DNA from: Nocardiopsis alkaliphila YIM 80379
Lineage (GTDB): Bacteria > Actinomycetota > Actinomycetes > Streptosporangiales > Streptosporangiaceae
NCBI RefSeq assembly: GCF_000341005.1
Contig: NZ_ANBD01000116.1
Coordinates: forward strand, 1 to 43,036
Length of the DNA stretch: 43,036 bases
Direction: 5' to 3'
The position numbers and the translations under genes were made by a program. Under the pieces are notes generated by a model that was not told where the DNA came from, searched no databases, and saw nothing but the letters and a program-made list of their open reading frames with translations. Shown here piece after piece: positions 7,074 to 15,474 of the stretch (position 1 is the stretch's first letter; the number at the start of each line of letters is the position of its first letter).

Positions 7074-8243
7074 TTAAGCCTGCGCTTCCAGCTGAGCCTT
7101 CACTTCAGGGTGCTCAAGCGGACGGGTGAAACCCACGATGTCCGCACGATTGGGGTCATCGTACTCGCGCACCGCGATCGGTCCACAGTTGGTGCACCAC
7201 GCTTCAACCATCAGGCCATCGCCGATCACCATCGCCATATGTCCCGGGCCCGGGGGCTCTCTGGATCGAGTCACATCAAAGAAGACCAGGTCGCCGGGCT
7301 GCTCCTCCCCCATGGGTACCTTCGGACCAAAGTTCCATTGATCCTGGGAAACCCGAGGAACCGTCACGCCGATGCTCTCGTAGGCCTTCATCGTCAGCCC
7401 CGAACAGTCGAAACCATGCGGGCCGGTGCCACCCCAGATATACGGCTTACCTCGCTGGGCCAAGGCCCAATCGACCACGGCCTGAGTCAAGTCATCAGGT
7501 GCTCGCCCGATCGCTACACCTTCTTCATCGACCTGACAGATCACTGCGGCTCGAATGGAATCAGTGGTGTTGAAGTCACCTTCCGCGTACCGATCGGCCC
7601 ACTCCAGTACGTCATCCACGTACCACCACGCGTGGTTGTAGCCGTAGATCGCTTGACGAACGTCGTCCTCGATACCGTGGGCCAGGAGATAATCAGCCGC
7701 AGCGGGAATGGCGTCGGCCGGATCGTAGACGTTGACGATCCCATCACCGTTGCCGTCCACCCCGTAACCCTGCTCAGGGCGCTCCTCCACCGGCATGATC
7801 GGTTCACCTCCCCAGCTGTTGCCGGCCGCGGATCCATCCAATGAACCGAACTGCATCGGGCCTGCGGCGCCCCAGTCGTTGTGCCCCTCCGTGATACCGG
7901 GCCCGTCCCAGCGTCCATGGTGCGACTCGACCTGACCGACCCCCGCCAGGATGTTCCATGGAACCCCCCGATCCTCCCCAACCTCCTGGTAGAGCTCCAG
8001 GTAGTTCTCAGGAATGGAGTCCATGGCGTACTCACTGGTCCCGGGTTGTTCCGCGTCGGCGTTGGGTCCACAGATCACTCCTGAGGCGAACCACGAACCA
8101 ACATTGGAATTGTTGGTGATCATCGGAATCATCATCAGGGTCAGGAAGACCAGGCCCACCACACCTATCACCGCGACCATGCCGATTCGAGTCAGGCATG
8201 AGCCACCTGCTTCAGAGACCGGGGGTGTGCGCTGCCAGATCAA
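7074..8243 (-). CDS. Bifunctional wall hydrolase: lytic transglycosylase plus NlpC/P60 peptidase (VirB1-like)
   Basis: After one membrane helix (about residues 20-43) comes a lytic transglycosylase domain (about 85-230) with catalytic Glu in GVGQVESHHGRW, the GAAGPMQF motif and a calcium-binding-like loop DGNGDGIVNVYDPAD. A C-terminal NlpC/P60 domain (about 260-370) has nucleophile Cys in FDCSGLTMKAYE and His in GHMAMVIGDG. The protein would cut both glycan strands and peptide stems, opening the wall for the secretion channel, as VirB1-like proteins do in Gram-positive conjugation systems. The best start is TTG 8243, preceded by GGGGAGGAA and 4 nt after the upstream stop; longer starts at 8273 and 8312 overlap the previous gene and have no ribosome site. 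It is third in a four-gene operon. Confidence 0.88.
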   Translation of the reverse strand: MIWQRTPPVSEAGGSCLTRIGMVAVIGVVGLVFLTLMMIPMITNNSNVGSWFASGVICGPNADAEQPGTSEYAMDSIPENYLELYQEVGEDRGVPWNILAGVGQVESHHGRWDGPGITEGHNDWGAAGPMQFGSLDGSAAGNSWGGEPIMPVEERPEQGYGVDGNGDGIVNVYDPADAIPAAADYLLAHGIEDDVRQAIYGYNHAWWYVDDVLEWADRYAEGDFNTTDSIRAAVICQVDEEGVAIGRAPDDLTQAVVDWALAQRGKPYIWGGTGPHGFDCSGLTMKAYESIGVTVPRVSQDQWNFGPKVPMGEEQPGDLVFFDVTRSREPPGPGHMAMVIGDGLMVEAWCTNCGPIAVREYDDPNRADIVGFTRPLEHPEVKAQLEAQA

Positions 8244-8247
8244 CGTG

Positions 8248-8916
8248 CTATTCCTCCCCGAACTGCCCCGCATCGGCAGGCTGGAAGTCGAAGACGGCCC
8301 AAGAACCGCCATCCTGTGTCACGGTGATGGCGAACTCGCCCAGGTCCTCATCGAACTCGGAGTCTCCGGTCTCCGTAATGGATTGGGCCGTGACCACGAA
8401 GGTGATGGAGTCGCTTCCGAAGGTCCGAACCGACTCGACCTCGGCCCGGCCCTCCGCCACCGCTTCCGCCTCACTCATCTCCGCCCAGAAGGCTCCGGCA
8501 CGATTCTGGTCGGATAGGACCTCGGCGTACTCATCGGTGGCGAGGGTTTCCATCGCCGAGTAGTAGGCCTCTGGGGATTCGGAGTAGTCGATGGTCCCGT
8601 ATGCCTCCGCGAACGCCTTCGCTGTCGCCCCGGCCGCCTGGAACTCCTCTTCCGTGAAGGGAAACCATCCGAGCACATCCATGTCCTCGGTACCGGTGGT
8701 CGGGATCGGACTCGGCGGGACCGTGGCGAGCCCCCCGGGATCACTGGGCGTTTCGATCTCCCCCTGCGAAGGAGCGGTCTCCCGAGGTGGTCCTGCGACC
8801 CCTTCTTCGTCCACACCGAATCCACCGAGGCTGAAATAGATCCCGAAACCCGACAGGGCAACGATCAGACCGATCACGACCAGTCGCTGAGTACGTTCGG
8901 GGAGAGGGTTGGGCAT
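8248..8916 (-). CDS. VirB8/TcpC-like bitopic membrane protein
   Basis: The 222-residue protein has one N-terminal membrane helix (about 12-32, LVVIGLIVALSGFGIYFSL), a Pro/Thr/Ser linker (35-78) and an external domain (about 82-215) of alpha+beta character: AKAFAEAYGTIDYSESPEAYYSAM, then strands such as ITFVVTAQSIT and FAITVTQDGGSWAVFDF. This layout fits the NTF2-like fold of VirB8 and of TcpC in Gram-positive T4SSs, which form the scaffold around the channel. Assignment rests on architecture and neighbours (VirB6-like upstream, wall hydrolase downstream); sequence identity to either reference is not claimed. It lies 33 bp after the VirB6-like gene in the same operon. Confidence 0.62.
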   Translation of the reverse strand: MPNPLPERTQRLVVIGLIVALSGFGIYFSLGGFGVDEEGVAGPPRETAPSQGEIETPSDPGGLATVPPSPIPTTGTEDMDVLGWFPFTEEEFQAAGATAKAFAEAYGTIDYSESPEAYYSAMETLATDEYAEVLSDQNRAGAFWAEMSEAEAVAEGRAEVESVRTFGSDSITFVVTAQSITETGDSEFDEDLGEFAITVTQDGGSWAVFDFQPADAGQFGEE

Positions 8917-8949
8917 GGTGCTCAGTTGCCTTGTCGTCTGCTCAGTGGC

Positions 8950-11250
8950 CTAGTCATCGTTCAGCCAGAAGGGCACATCGCGCTTACGGTCGCGAGTGGT
9001 GTTTCCACCCTCACCCCAGAACGGAGTGATCGGTGCGTTGTCCCGACGTTTCTCGGAGCCACTCAGCCAACCACCTTCGCGATCACCCCGACCACTGCTC
9101 GGGGGTGGCGACGCCGGCCGTGCCTGCCTCTGGGGCGCGGGACGTTCACGCCTTTGTCTGGGGGTCCCCCAACGAGAACCCCGACTCCCGAGGTTGCCCT
9201 GTGCCGGTGTGTTCTCTCGGCCGCTGAAGATGCCACGGCCACTGCTGGGTTCGGGACGTTCGGAGCCAGCCGCACGAGAGTTCCCGGTGACACGATCACT
9301 GGAGCTCCCACTTCCACCAGCGGACGGCCTATCGCTCCGGCCACTGCTACCGAAGACCGAAGCCCAACCGGTATCCCCCGTGCCGGTGTAGCCTCCCGCC
9401 GGGCGGGGCGGGATCTTCCCACCACCCGAAGTGCCGCCGGAAAGACTCGGAGCCTGTTCTGTGGCGCGTCGAGCCTCACCGGAGCGTGTAGCGGTGGCGG
9501 CGTCGCGACGGTTGACGTTCAGCGGCGGCGCGCTCTCGTTCTCACGAACCCTGCCGTAGCCGCTCGTGCCTCGCACCCGAGTCGGCTCGCCCACCTCTCC
9601 TGGGGTCTCCTCAGGTGCTCGGGTATCGGTCGTGGCCCCGGGAGTGGTCGCGCCGTTGGCCGGAACGCCTGCGGCGGCACCAGCGATCAAGCCCGCACGG
9701 CGGCGACCCCAGTTCTGGGCCTTGAGGTAGGCGACCGGAGGCAGCGCGGCCGCGCTGTTGCCCAGTGCCTGACTTTGAGCCGCGTCGCTGACGATCCGCG
9801 AGGTGAAGGTGTTCGCGTTCACCGAGGCGAAGAGGTAAGCGAAGGTCTTCCGGTAGATGAAGAGCGCGAGTGTGAACAGAGCGAGCAGAATCATCTGCAA
9901 GCCCCACCCGAGCGGTGTCGACATGACGAGGCCGTAGCTCATGACCAACAAGGCGATCAGCAACACGACAAAGATCTGTTTGAGCAGGAAGCCCACCATC
10001 AACTCCACCCAACGAAGCAACACCATGCGTCCGTAGCCTGGGTGGATACCGATGAGTAGGAAGATCGGGGAGAGCATGAAGAGCAACATGAACCCGATCT
10101 TCAAAACGATCAGCGCAACTGATCCCGCGAGAATCAAGCCACCAGCAAAGATCGAAGCGAAGAGTGCCAGAGTTGCGACCCCGATTCGACTTCCTTGATC
10201 TTCGCCTGAGAAGAGCGGATAGATACTCGGATACTGCTGTTCGACATCAGCAGCGATAGCCTCGTAAGATTCCTGTTTCTCAGAAATCAGCGTGTTTGCA
10301 TCCAACTCTCCGTCCACAATTTGTTTCTGCTCGATTCGGCTGACAGCCTGAGCATTGACTAGGTCAGCTGCATGAGCGAAGGATGCAGATTCAGCGATAT
10401 CCCCGCTACCGAACTGCCCGGCCACCCACGGTTGGCACACCAGGCTGGACCACATCATGTCCGCGTTGCGTCGAACCTGGAAGTCCGCCTCGGATTCCCA
10501 ATCGGCACGCTCCGGTGGCGTGGCGCCGGCTGGACATGTTCCGGAACCGCCCCCGTAAGGAACCTGCCCGACAGCGCTCGTCACCAGCTGCGTGCCCGAG
10601 TTCACCAGGCTGCTGCCCAGGCCCATCACTTGGGCCGGGTTGATCAGGATCCACATTCCCAGTGCCGTGGCCGCCACCATCCAGACCGTGGACTCGATCG
10701 TGAGGGTCATCCGCTTACGGATCAGCCCGTACCAACCCAGCCAGATCGCGCCGAGGATGACGATGGTCGGGATCAGGGGCCGCCAGACCCCTTCCCGCAG
10801 CGCAACGACGACGTTCTCGACCGTCTCGGTGAAACTCGCGAGGAGTCCGTCAGAGGTCGCTGCCTGGTAAACGGTGATCGTCGACTGGTTGATGGTCTTC
10901 GACAGGTCCCAGGCGGAGTTCGCCAAGGTCGCTTGAGCGCCATTGGCCATTCCATCGACACAGGATTCGGTGATCATGTGCCACTGTTGTCCGGCCGTTC
11001 CATACTGGCCGTACATACTCGCGTCGGGAGGAAGTCCGTCCGGTGACCCCTCGATCGCGGACTGGGATTGCGGTGGGACCAGCAGTCCATCGGATCCACT
11101 TCCGGCGGATTCTGGAAGTGGCGCCGGTTGTCCCGGGCACAATGGATTCGCCGTCGCACTCGTCAGCGGCAGCAGGATGAACCCGCTCAGCATCAAGAAC
11201 GTCATCAGGAGGCGTCGCCATCCCCGCCGGTGGACGTGCTGATGCGTCAT
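8950..11250 (-). CDS. VirB6/TrbL-like polytopic membrane protein (first copy)
   Basis: This 766-residue protein starts with a signal-like segment (about 12-34), an external region (35-155), two helices around 157-203, a second external loop (about 210-345) with cysteines in GGGSGTCPAG and SSLVCQPW, and then a block of four to five helices (about 350-465). The last 300 residues are a cytoplasmic tail rich in Gly, Pro, Ser and Arg. This is the usual form of VirB6/TrbL-type channel proteins in actinobacterial T4SS loci. AGGAG lies 8 nt before ATG 11250. It heads the leftward operon and pairs functionally with the larger VirB6-like protein at 17860; the locus thus has two such proteins. Confidence 0.75.
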   Translation of the reverse strand: MTHQHVHRRGWRRLLMTFLMLSGFILLPLTSATANPLCPGQPAPLPESAGSGSDGLLVPPQSQSAIEGSPDGLPPDASMYGQYGTAGQQWHMITESCVDGMANGAQATLANSAWDLSKTINQSTITVYQAATSDGLLASFTETVENVVVALREGVWRPLIPTIVILGAIWLGWYGLIRKRMTLTIESTVWMVAATALGMWILINPAQVMGLGSSLVNSGTQLVTSAVGQVPYGGGSGTCPAGATPPERADWESEADFQVRRNADMMWSSLVCQPWVAGQFGSGDIAESASFAHAADLVNAQAVSRIEQKQIVDGELDANTLISEKQESYEAIAADVEQQYPSIYPLFSGEDQGSRIGVATLALFASIFAGGLILAGSVALIVLKIGFMLLFMLSPIFLLIGIHPGYGRMVLLRWVELMVGFLLKQIFVVLLIALLVMSYGLVMSTPLGWGLQMILLALFTLALFIYRKTFAYLFASVNANTFTSRIVSDAAQSQALGNSAAALPPVAYLKAQNWGRRRAGLIAGAAAGVPANGATTPGATTDTRAPEETPGEVGEPTRVRGTSGYGRVRENESAPPLNVNRRDAATATRSGEARRATEQAPSLSGGTSGGGKIPPRPAGGYTGTGDTGWASVFGSSGRSDRPSAGGSGSSSDRVTGNSRAAGSERPEPSSGRGIFSGRENTPAQGNLGSRGSRWGTPRQRRERPAPQRQARPASPPPSSGRGDREGGWLSGSEKRRDNAPITPFWGEGGNTTRDRKRDVPFWLNDD

Positions 11251-11785
11251 CTGCTGAGCTCCTGCGTCGTGTGTGCGTCCGGGGACGTTGGCAGACCAGG
11301 AGGCCTCGCGCCGCGCACACGCCTACGCGCCGTCCGGCACGCGATCGCCGCGGCCACAAGGCCCCCGCATGTCTTTACCCCATCCTCCATGGTGCGTCAT
11401 CACCGGGTCAGGGGGCAGGTGCAACGCCTCTGTTTTCCTGTTTCCTTCCCGGAGCAGACCGGCACCTGGGGGACGAATCACTGTTTCGCGGACGTTCGTG
11501 CAGGTAAAGACCTTGGCTGGACATCCAGAACCCCCAAAAACCGCGAGGCCACAATTTGCTATCCGAGTCGGACTATGACCGGCGTCACAGTACCCTTCGC
11601 GGCGGAAATTGGACATACAGCAATCAATCAGACTGGGACCAAGTACCATTCTCGGCTTCCGTGGGACCCACAGTCCTCATTGCCGACCGGCCGAAACGAC
11701 TCGGCCACCCCTCGCTCCGGCCCCTGTTGGGCGGTCTACGGGCCGCTCACACGGTGGGGGTGACGCAATGCGACGGCGAACCCAA
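11251..11785. other. Upstream region of the leftward T4SS operon
   Basis: Several short frames cross this stretch but none has both a ribosome site and protein-like composition. It should contain the promoter of the operon that begins at 11250; I cannot point to clear -35/-10 elements. Confidence 0.35.
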
Positions 11786-11885
11786 CACATCATGTTCACC
11801 GACCACCGGCCGGTCCTGACCGACTTCGGGATCGCCAACGCGAAGGAGGGTACGGCGCCGGCCCGGACCGATGTGTACGTCGGCC
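11786..11885 (+). pseudogene. Relic of a Ser/Thr protein kinase (activation segment)
   Basis: The plus-strand frame reads HIMFTDHRPVLTDFGIANA and then KEGTAPARTDVYVG. This matches the eukaryotic-like Ser/Thr kinase stretch N-V-x-x-x-x-x-x-R-P-V-L-T-D-F-G-I-A followed by the activation loop up to the Y-V-G-T-P motif. The match stops abruptly at about 11885 where T-P-x-Y-M would follow, and nothing kinase-like precedes it. It is a fragment of about 33 codons with no function expected, butting against the DUF6891-like relic on the opposite strand. Confidence 0.5.
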
Positions 11886-11894
11886 CTCCCATGC

Positions 11895-12297
11895 CTGGCC
11901 CCCTTCAGTCCCAGCCAATGGGGGTCCTGTTCCACCACCGGCCGACATCGGTGGGCTTGGCCACCCGCCTCGGCCAGACAACCATCACAGCATTCCAGGG
12001 CCTCGAAATAGCAGATCCCGAGCGCGTCCAGGGCCTGGCCGGCGCGTTCGAGGCGGTCGGCCTCGGTGCGCACGGGCCAGCGCCGTTGGGCACGCAGGTG
12101 CCGGGCGAAGGCAGGGTCGGTGTACTCGCGCAACAGGTGTGGGCCAGGTGCCTCCCCTTGGGGCGGGCCTCGGTTCTCCTCGATCTCCTCGGTGAGCGGA
12201 TCGATGATCTCGTCATAGCCCTGGCGTCCGGTGGTGACCCGTACGGCCTCCCGAAGGGCCGCGTGGGGGCCTCACCGATCGCCCAGTCGTCACTCAT
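11895..12297 (-). pseudogene. DUF6891-like protein, frameshifted and truncated
   Basis: The minus strand begins MSDDWAIGEAP, then continues in another frame as ALREAVRVTTGRQGYDEIID, followed by ARHLRAQRRWPVRTEADRLE and ALDALGICYFEALECCDGC. The RxWPxxTDxDRLxxAxxxLxxxGI pattern is that of DUF6891 proteins. Restoring one base in the G run at 12265-12269 joins the frames, so it is either a real frameshift or a homopolymer read error. Similarity ends near 11895 (QDPHWLGLKG), where a kinase fragment on the other strand begins, so the 3' end is lost whichever explanation holds. Function of the family is unknown to me. Confidence 0.55.
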
Positions 12298-12483
12298 CCG
12301 CTCAATGTGTCAGCCCCAGGGGCACCGTGTGGGAGGAACGGACAAGGCTCCCCAGCCCTTTCCGGTCACTGTGCCGGTCCGACCGAAAGCAGACGTCGAC
12401 GGCCACCAGCGTGAGACGGAGGAGCCCCGAGGTGCGGCACCTGGCTTTGGGCGCAGGGAGCCGGGGACGGTCACGAGTCGTCG

Positions 12484-13113
12484 CTACTTCTTGATCCAGT
12501 TACCGTCGGAGTCGACCTGCCAGCCCTGCACCTCAGGTTCGTGAACGTACAGGTCACCGGACCGCATAGTGGTCACCAGGGCGGTGGCCAGGTTCTCACG
12601 ATCCCCCTCCTTTACCCATGGGAAGAGCACCTTCCTGCCGATAGCAGTGTGGTCTTCTTCCGGGGAGGACACACAGGTAGTCGGCACCACCGCTGAACCG
12701 TAGTCCTCGGCCAACTCGAGGTACTCCACCCCCAGGTCGACCAGGTATCTAGCCACGCGGTCTTCCACGGTGCTGGTGCCTTCCAAAACCATGTCCGAAC
12801 TCTCGGCTTGCTCGAGGAGGCGCTCCAGACCCCCATCGGCGTAGTCGAAGCGATACTCCACCGCGCACTCCGAGGGGTCTTCGGAATCAGCCGCGCTGAC
12901 GGTGACAGAGTCAAGGACACGGTTCTCGACGTACTCCTCGTTCAGCTCCGCTAGCTCCCGGGGGATCGTGAACTCGATGCTGGGAACACCCTCCGCCAAG
13001 GGCTCGGTGAAGTCATAACCCTCCGCTCCACCGGAACACGCTGTCAGGGTGAGCAAAACCGTCATGCCCACGGCCACGAGGCCGGGTGTCCTGATGATCT
13101 CAGTCATCTTCAT
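12484..13113 (-). CDS. Putative lipoprotein
   Basis: The 209-residue product has a lipoprotein signal: a short charged N-terminus (MKMTEIIRTPG), a hydrophobic core (LVAVGMTVLLTL) and the lipobox LTAC followed by SGG, so Cys about 24 would be lipidated. The exported domain (25-209) is acidic with two more cysteines (PSECAVEY, VVPTTCVSS) that may pair. ATG 13113 is chosen because the signal peptide then begins properly; the frame extends to 13227 without a better ribosome site. The gene is monocistronic between two T4SS operons transcribed in opposite directions; a role in the secretion apparatus is possible but rests only on position. Confidence 0.7.
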   Translation of the reverse strand: MKMTEIIRTPGLVAVGMTVLLTLTACSGGAEGYDFTEPLAEGVPSIEFTIPRELAELNEEYVENRVLDSVTVSAADSEDPSECAVEYRFDYADGGLERLLEQAESSDMVLEGTSTVEDRVARYLVDLGVEYLELAEDYGSAVVPTTCVSSPEEDHTAIGRKVLFPWVKEGDRENLATALVTTMRSGDLYVHEPEVQGWQVDSDGNWIKK

Positions 13114-14477
13114 TCGGATTCCGCGCTTTCGGTCTTCGGCTGGGGGTAGTACTCCGCCGCCACTCTCGACGTGGCAAGCGCTGGAAAGCCTACACAAACC
13201 GGTTTTCCACGCGGGGCCAACCAGCATCTGAAATTCAACGGTCGACTACCCGACCACAGGAGAAGCCACAAAGACACCCCTTGAACTGCAAAGATCCTGA
13301 TAAACCCTTCCTCCACACAAGAAATCGAAAGGATGCCTCAGCCTCACGTACCTCCAGAGCCTTGTGGACGACAGGTCGACACGGGGTGTTCCACTACATG
13401 CCCGACTGCTCCTTGACCAGGTGTTCCTCCTTGCGAGCGCGAGGCCGGAGTCCACAGGACGTGCGGCCTTGGAGCAGAGCGCGAGCACTCTGGCCGTAAG
13501 GCACCGGTGTCGTTGAGCACCCCCTACGAGTGCGACCATCCAGGGATTCCTGCAGCGTACCGATCCGGGCGACCGAAATCCGGCTTTCATCACGAAGAAG
13601 TCACGTTCACCCCCCGAAGCCCGAGAGAGGCGAAGCCATCAAGGCCGATCCCCAGGCCCATGGCCTGGCCTCGGGGAACAGCGTTCAGGGGGAAACAAGG
13701 CGAACTCCTGAGACCTCGAAGTCCATTACACAGCGGAAACCATGAATCTCATCACATGGCCGATACCGGCCACCTCTCGCTTTCCGCCACCCCGCGCACC
13801 CCCAGCACGCACGTGACCTCGCACAACACCGAGAACCACCCCATCACTTCCCTTCCCCAGGACGCCACAGAGCACCACAAAAGGAAACAAATCCTGGCAG
13901 AATGAGAACCACGGCTACGCGCAGCGCGACTCACACCGCACGAGGCCATCAGGCCGTGTGGCACGAGAGCGGAGAAGCAGACCCGTGAAGTTCGAGTTCA
14001 CCCCACAAAAGGAGCGGGAGTCACCCCCGAACACGCTCGTGTTCGCAAGGGCGAAGGGTCAGGGGACCCGCTCCCTCCCCTGGCAGGCTGATCCTCGCGA
14101 TCGCCGAGCAGTTCAGCACTTATGCGCACACGGTCTTTCCCCGGCCCCGTACCCCACCGGGCCGCCCACTCCCCCCGGTCGAGGATTCCCTTTCCACCCT
14201 TGAGGCGTTCCTGGTCATTTTCCACTCCGGAACGGAGTGCGAACGTCTTTCCCGGCCCCGTGGGACCGGCCATGGGTGGCGGAACCGGTGTCCGGTAGGC
14301 AGCGCATCGGCCCTGGCCAGAGGCCCTGAGGACGATCGATGGCGGTTCATCCCTGACCCTCCAGGAAGTTTCGGAGCAGGGAGAACTCACGTGGGCGGCC
14401 CCGTGGAGGAATCGCAGGGGCCGATTCCCGTAGTTGCAAGGTGATGCTCGTCTACGAGCGGAAACGGAGTGAACGGC
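13114..14477. other. 1.3-kb stretch without a recognisable gene
   Basis: Frames such as 13246-13593 (minus) and 13507-13905 (plus) are open but have low-complexity composition, no ribosome site and no recognisable motif. GC drops between about 13700 and 13930. The stretch separates divergent transcription units and must contain the promoter for the large rightward T4SS operon. The long minus-strand frame at its right end (13998-15056) is antisense to the VirB3-like gene. Confidence 0.4.
14446..14459 (+). promoter_or_regulatory. Hairpin just before the first gene of the rightward operon
   Basis: GCTCG-TCTA-CGAGC with one further pair outside (14446-14459) ends 6 nt before the GGAG ribosome site of the gene starting at 14478. 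It may be an operator palindrome or an mRNA hairpin affecting translation. Confidence 0.3.
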
Positions 14478-15344
14478 GTGGCCAAGAGCATCTTCAAGAT
14501 CCCCACCAGCTTGGACCGGTCCTTCTTGGACCACGACATCGCTCTGGCCGGCGGTGGGTGGCAGATGCGCCCGGTGCCGACCAAGGTGATCCTGTTCTGG
14601 CTCGTTTCCCTGATGGCCTTGTTCTGGGTCTGCACCTCCACCTTCGTGTCCAGCGCCGACTGGTGGCTCATCTTCCTGGTGGTCGTCTGGTGGCTGGCGG
14701 CCACCGCCTTCTTCGGCCAGTACTCCAAGACCAAGGAGATGCGGTTCACGTCCCTTCCCGCCCTCGTGGAGTACACGCCCAAGCAGTCTCGCCACGTCAT
14801 CACTCGACGCGACTCCGATCCCACCCCTTTCTCCTCGGTGACGGGCATCAAGAACGTGGACGAGACCGGATACATCGAATGGTCGGACGGCACCGTCGGC
14901 CAGGTATACCTCGTGGTCGGTTCCGCCTCGGTACTGGTTTTCGACGAGGACAAGAAAGCCATCCTCAACCGTGTCGACGCTTTTTGGCGCAAGATCGATA
15001 CCGGCGTCGACTACATCTGGATCACCACCAAGGAACCCCAACGGGTCTATCGCCAACTCGGCAACCTGGAACTACTCAACCAGGGCCTCGAGGTTCGCGA
15101 CCCCGAATTGTTCGAATTGCTCGATGAACGCTACTCGATCCTCAAGGATTACGTGGGCGGGCAGTTCACCTCCATCCACCAGTACCTGGTTCTCAAGGCC
15201 GACGACCTGGAAACGTTGCGTCGAGCACACGCCCTGGTGAAGGCAGAGGTCGAGAATTCCAGTCTCATGATCAAGCAGGCCACCATGCTGGGTTCCGATG
15301 ACCTCTACGACATGCTAAGGACCATCTACACCGCCAACCGGTGA
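14478..15344 (+). CDS. VirB3/PrgI-like membrane protein with soluble C-terminal domain
   Basis: This 288-residue protein has two closely spaced membrane helices near the N-terminus (about 37-55 and 61-80), as in VirB3 and Gram-positive PrgI proteins. A cytoplasmic domain of about 200 residues follows, including IEWSDGTVGQVYLVVGSASV and KKAILNRVDAFWRKIDTGVDY, which resembles the N-terminal domain of VirB4-type proteins. In T4SSs, VirB3 docks VirB4 to the membrane, and the VirB4-like gene is next (gap 130 bp with a 7-bp hairpin, 15367-15394). GTG 14478 is chosen because GGAG is 8 nt upstream; GTG 14469 is in frame. First gene of the rightward operon. Confidence 0.65.
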   Translation: MAKSIFKIPTSLDRSFLDHDIALAGGGWQMRPVPTKVILFWLVSLMALFWVCTSTFVSSADWWLIFLVVVWWLAATAFFGQYSKTKEMRFTSLPALVEYTPKQSRHVITRRDSDPTPFSSVTGIKNVDETGYIEWSDGTVGQVYLVVGSASVLVFDEDKKAILNRVDAFWRKIDTGVDYIWITTKEPQRVYRQLGNLELLNQGLEVRDPELFELLDERYSILKDYVGGQFTSIHQYLVLKADDLETLRRAHALVKAEVENSSLMIKQATMLGSDDLYDMLRTIYTANR

Positions 15345-15474
15345 AACGGTCATCATCCTCGAATGTCCTGTCCCGAATCATCATCCAGGACAGGGCCTGG
15401 TTTCGGAACATGAGTCCGAATCTGAGGCCAGGCAGAGCATCGCATGAGACATGCGGAGAAAGTGAAGGGCACGC

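Noticed and set aside
11609..12544. Plus-strand frame of 311 codons
   Set aside because: Only about 33 codons are kinase-like; the rest is antisense to the DUF6891-like relic and the lipoprotein gene.
13998..15056. Minus-strand frame of 352 codons before and over the VirB3-like gene
   Set aside because: Composition (His/Gly/Asp/Pro-rich) is that of an antisense shadow, and the overlapping plus-strand protein has membrane helices and a good ribosome site.
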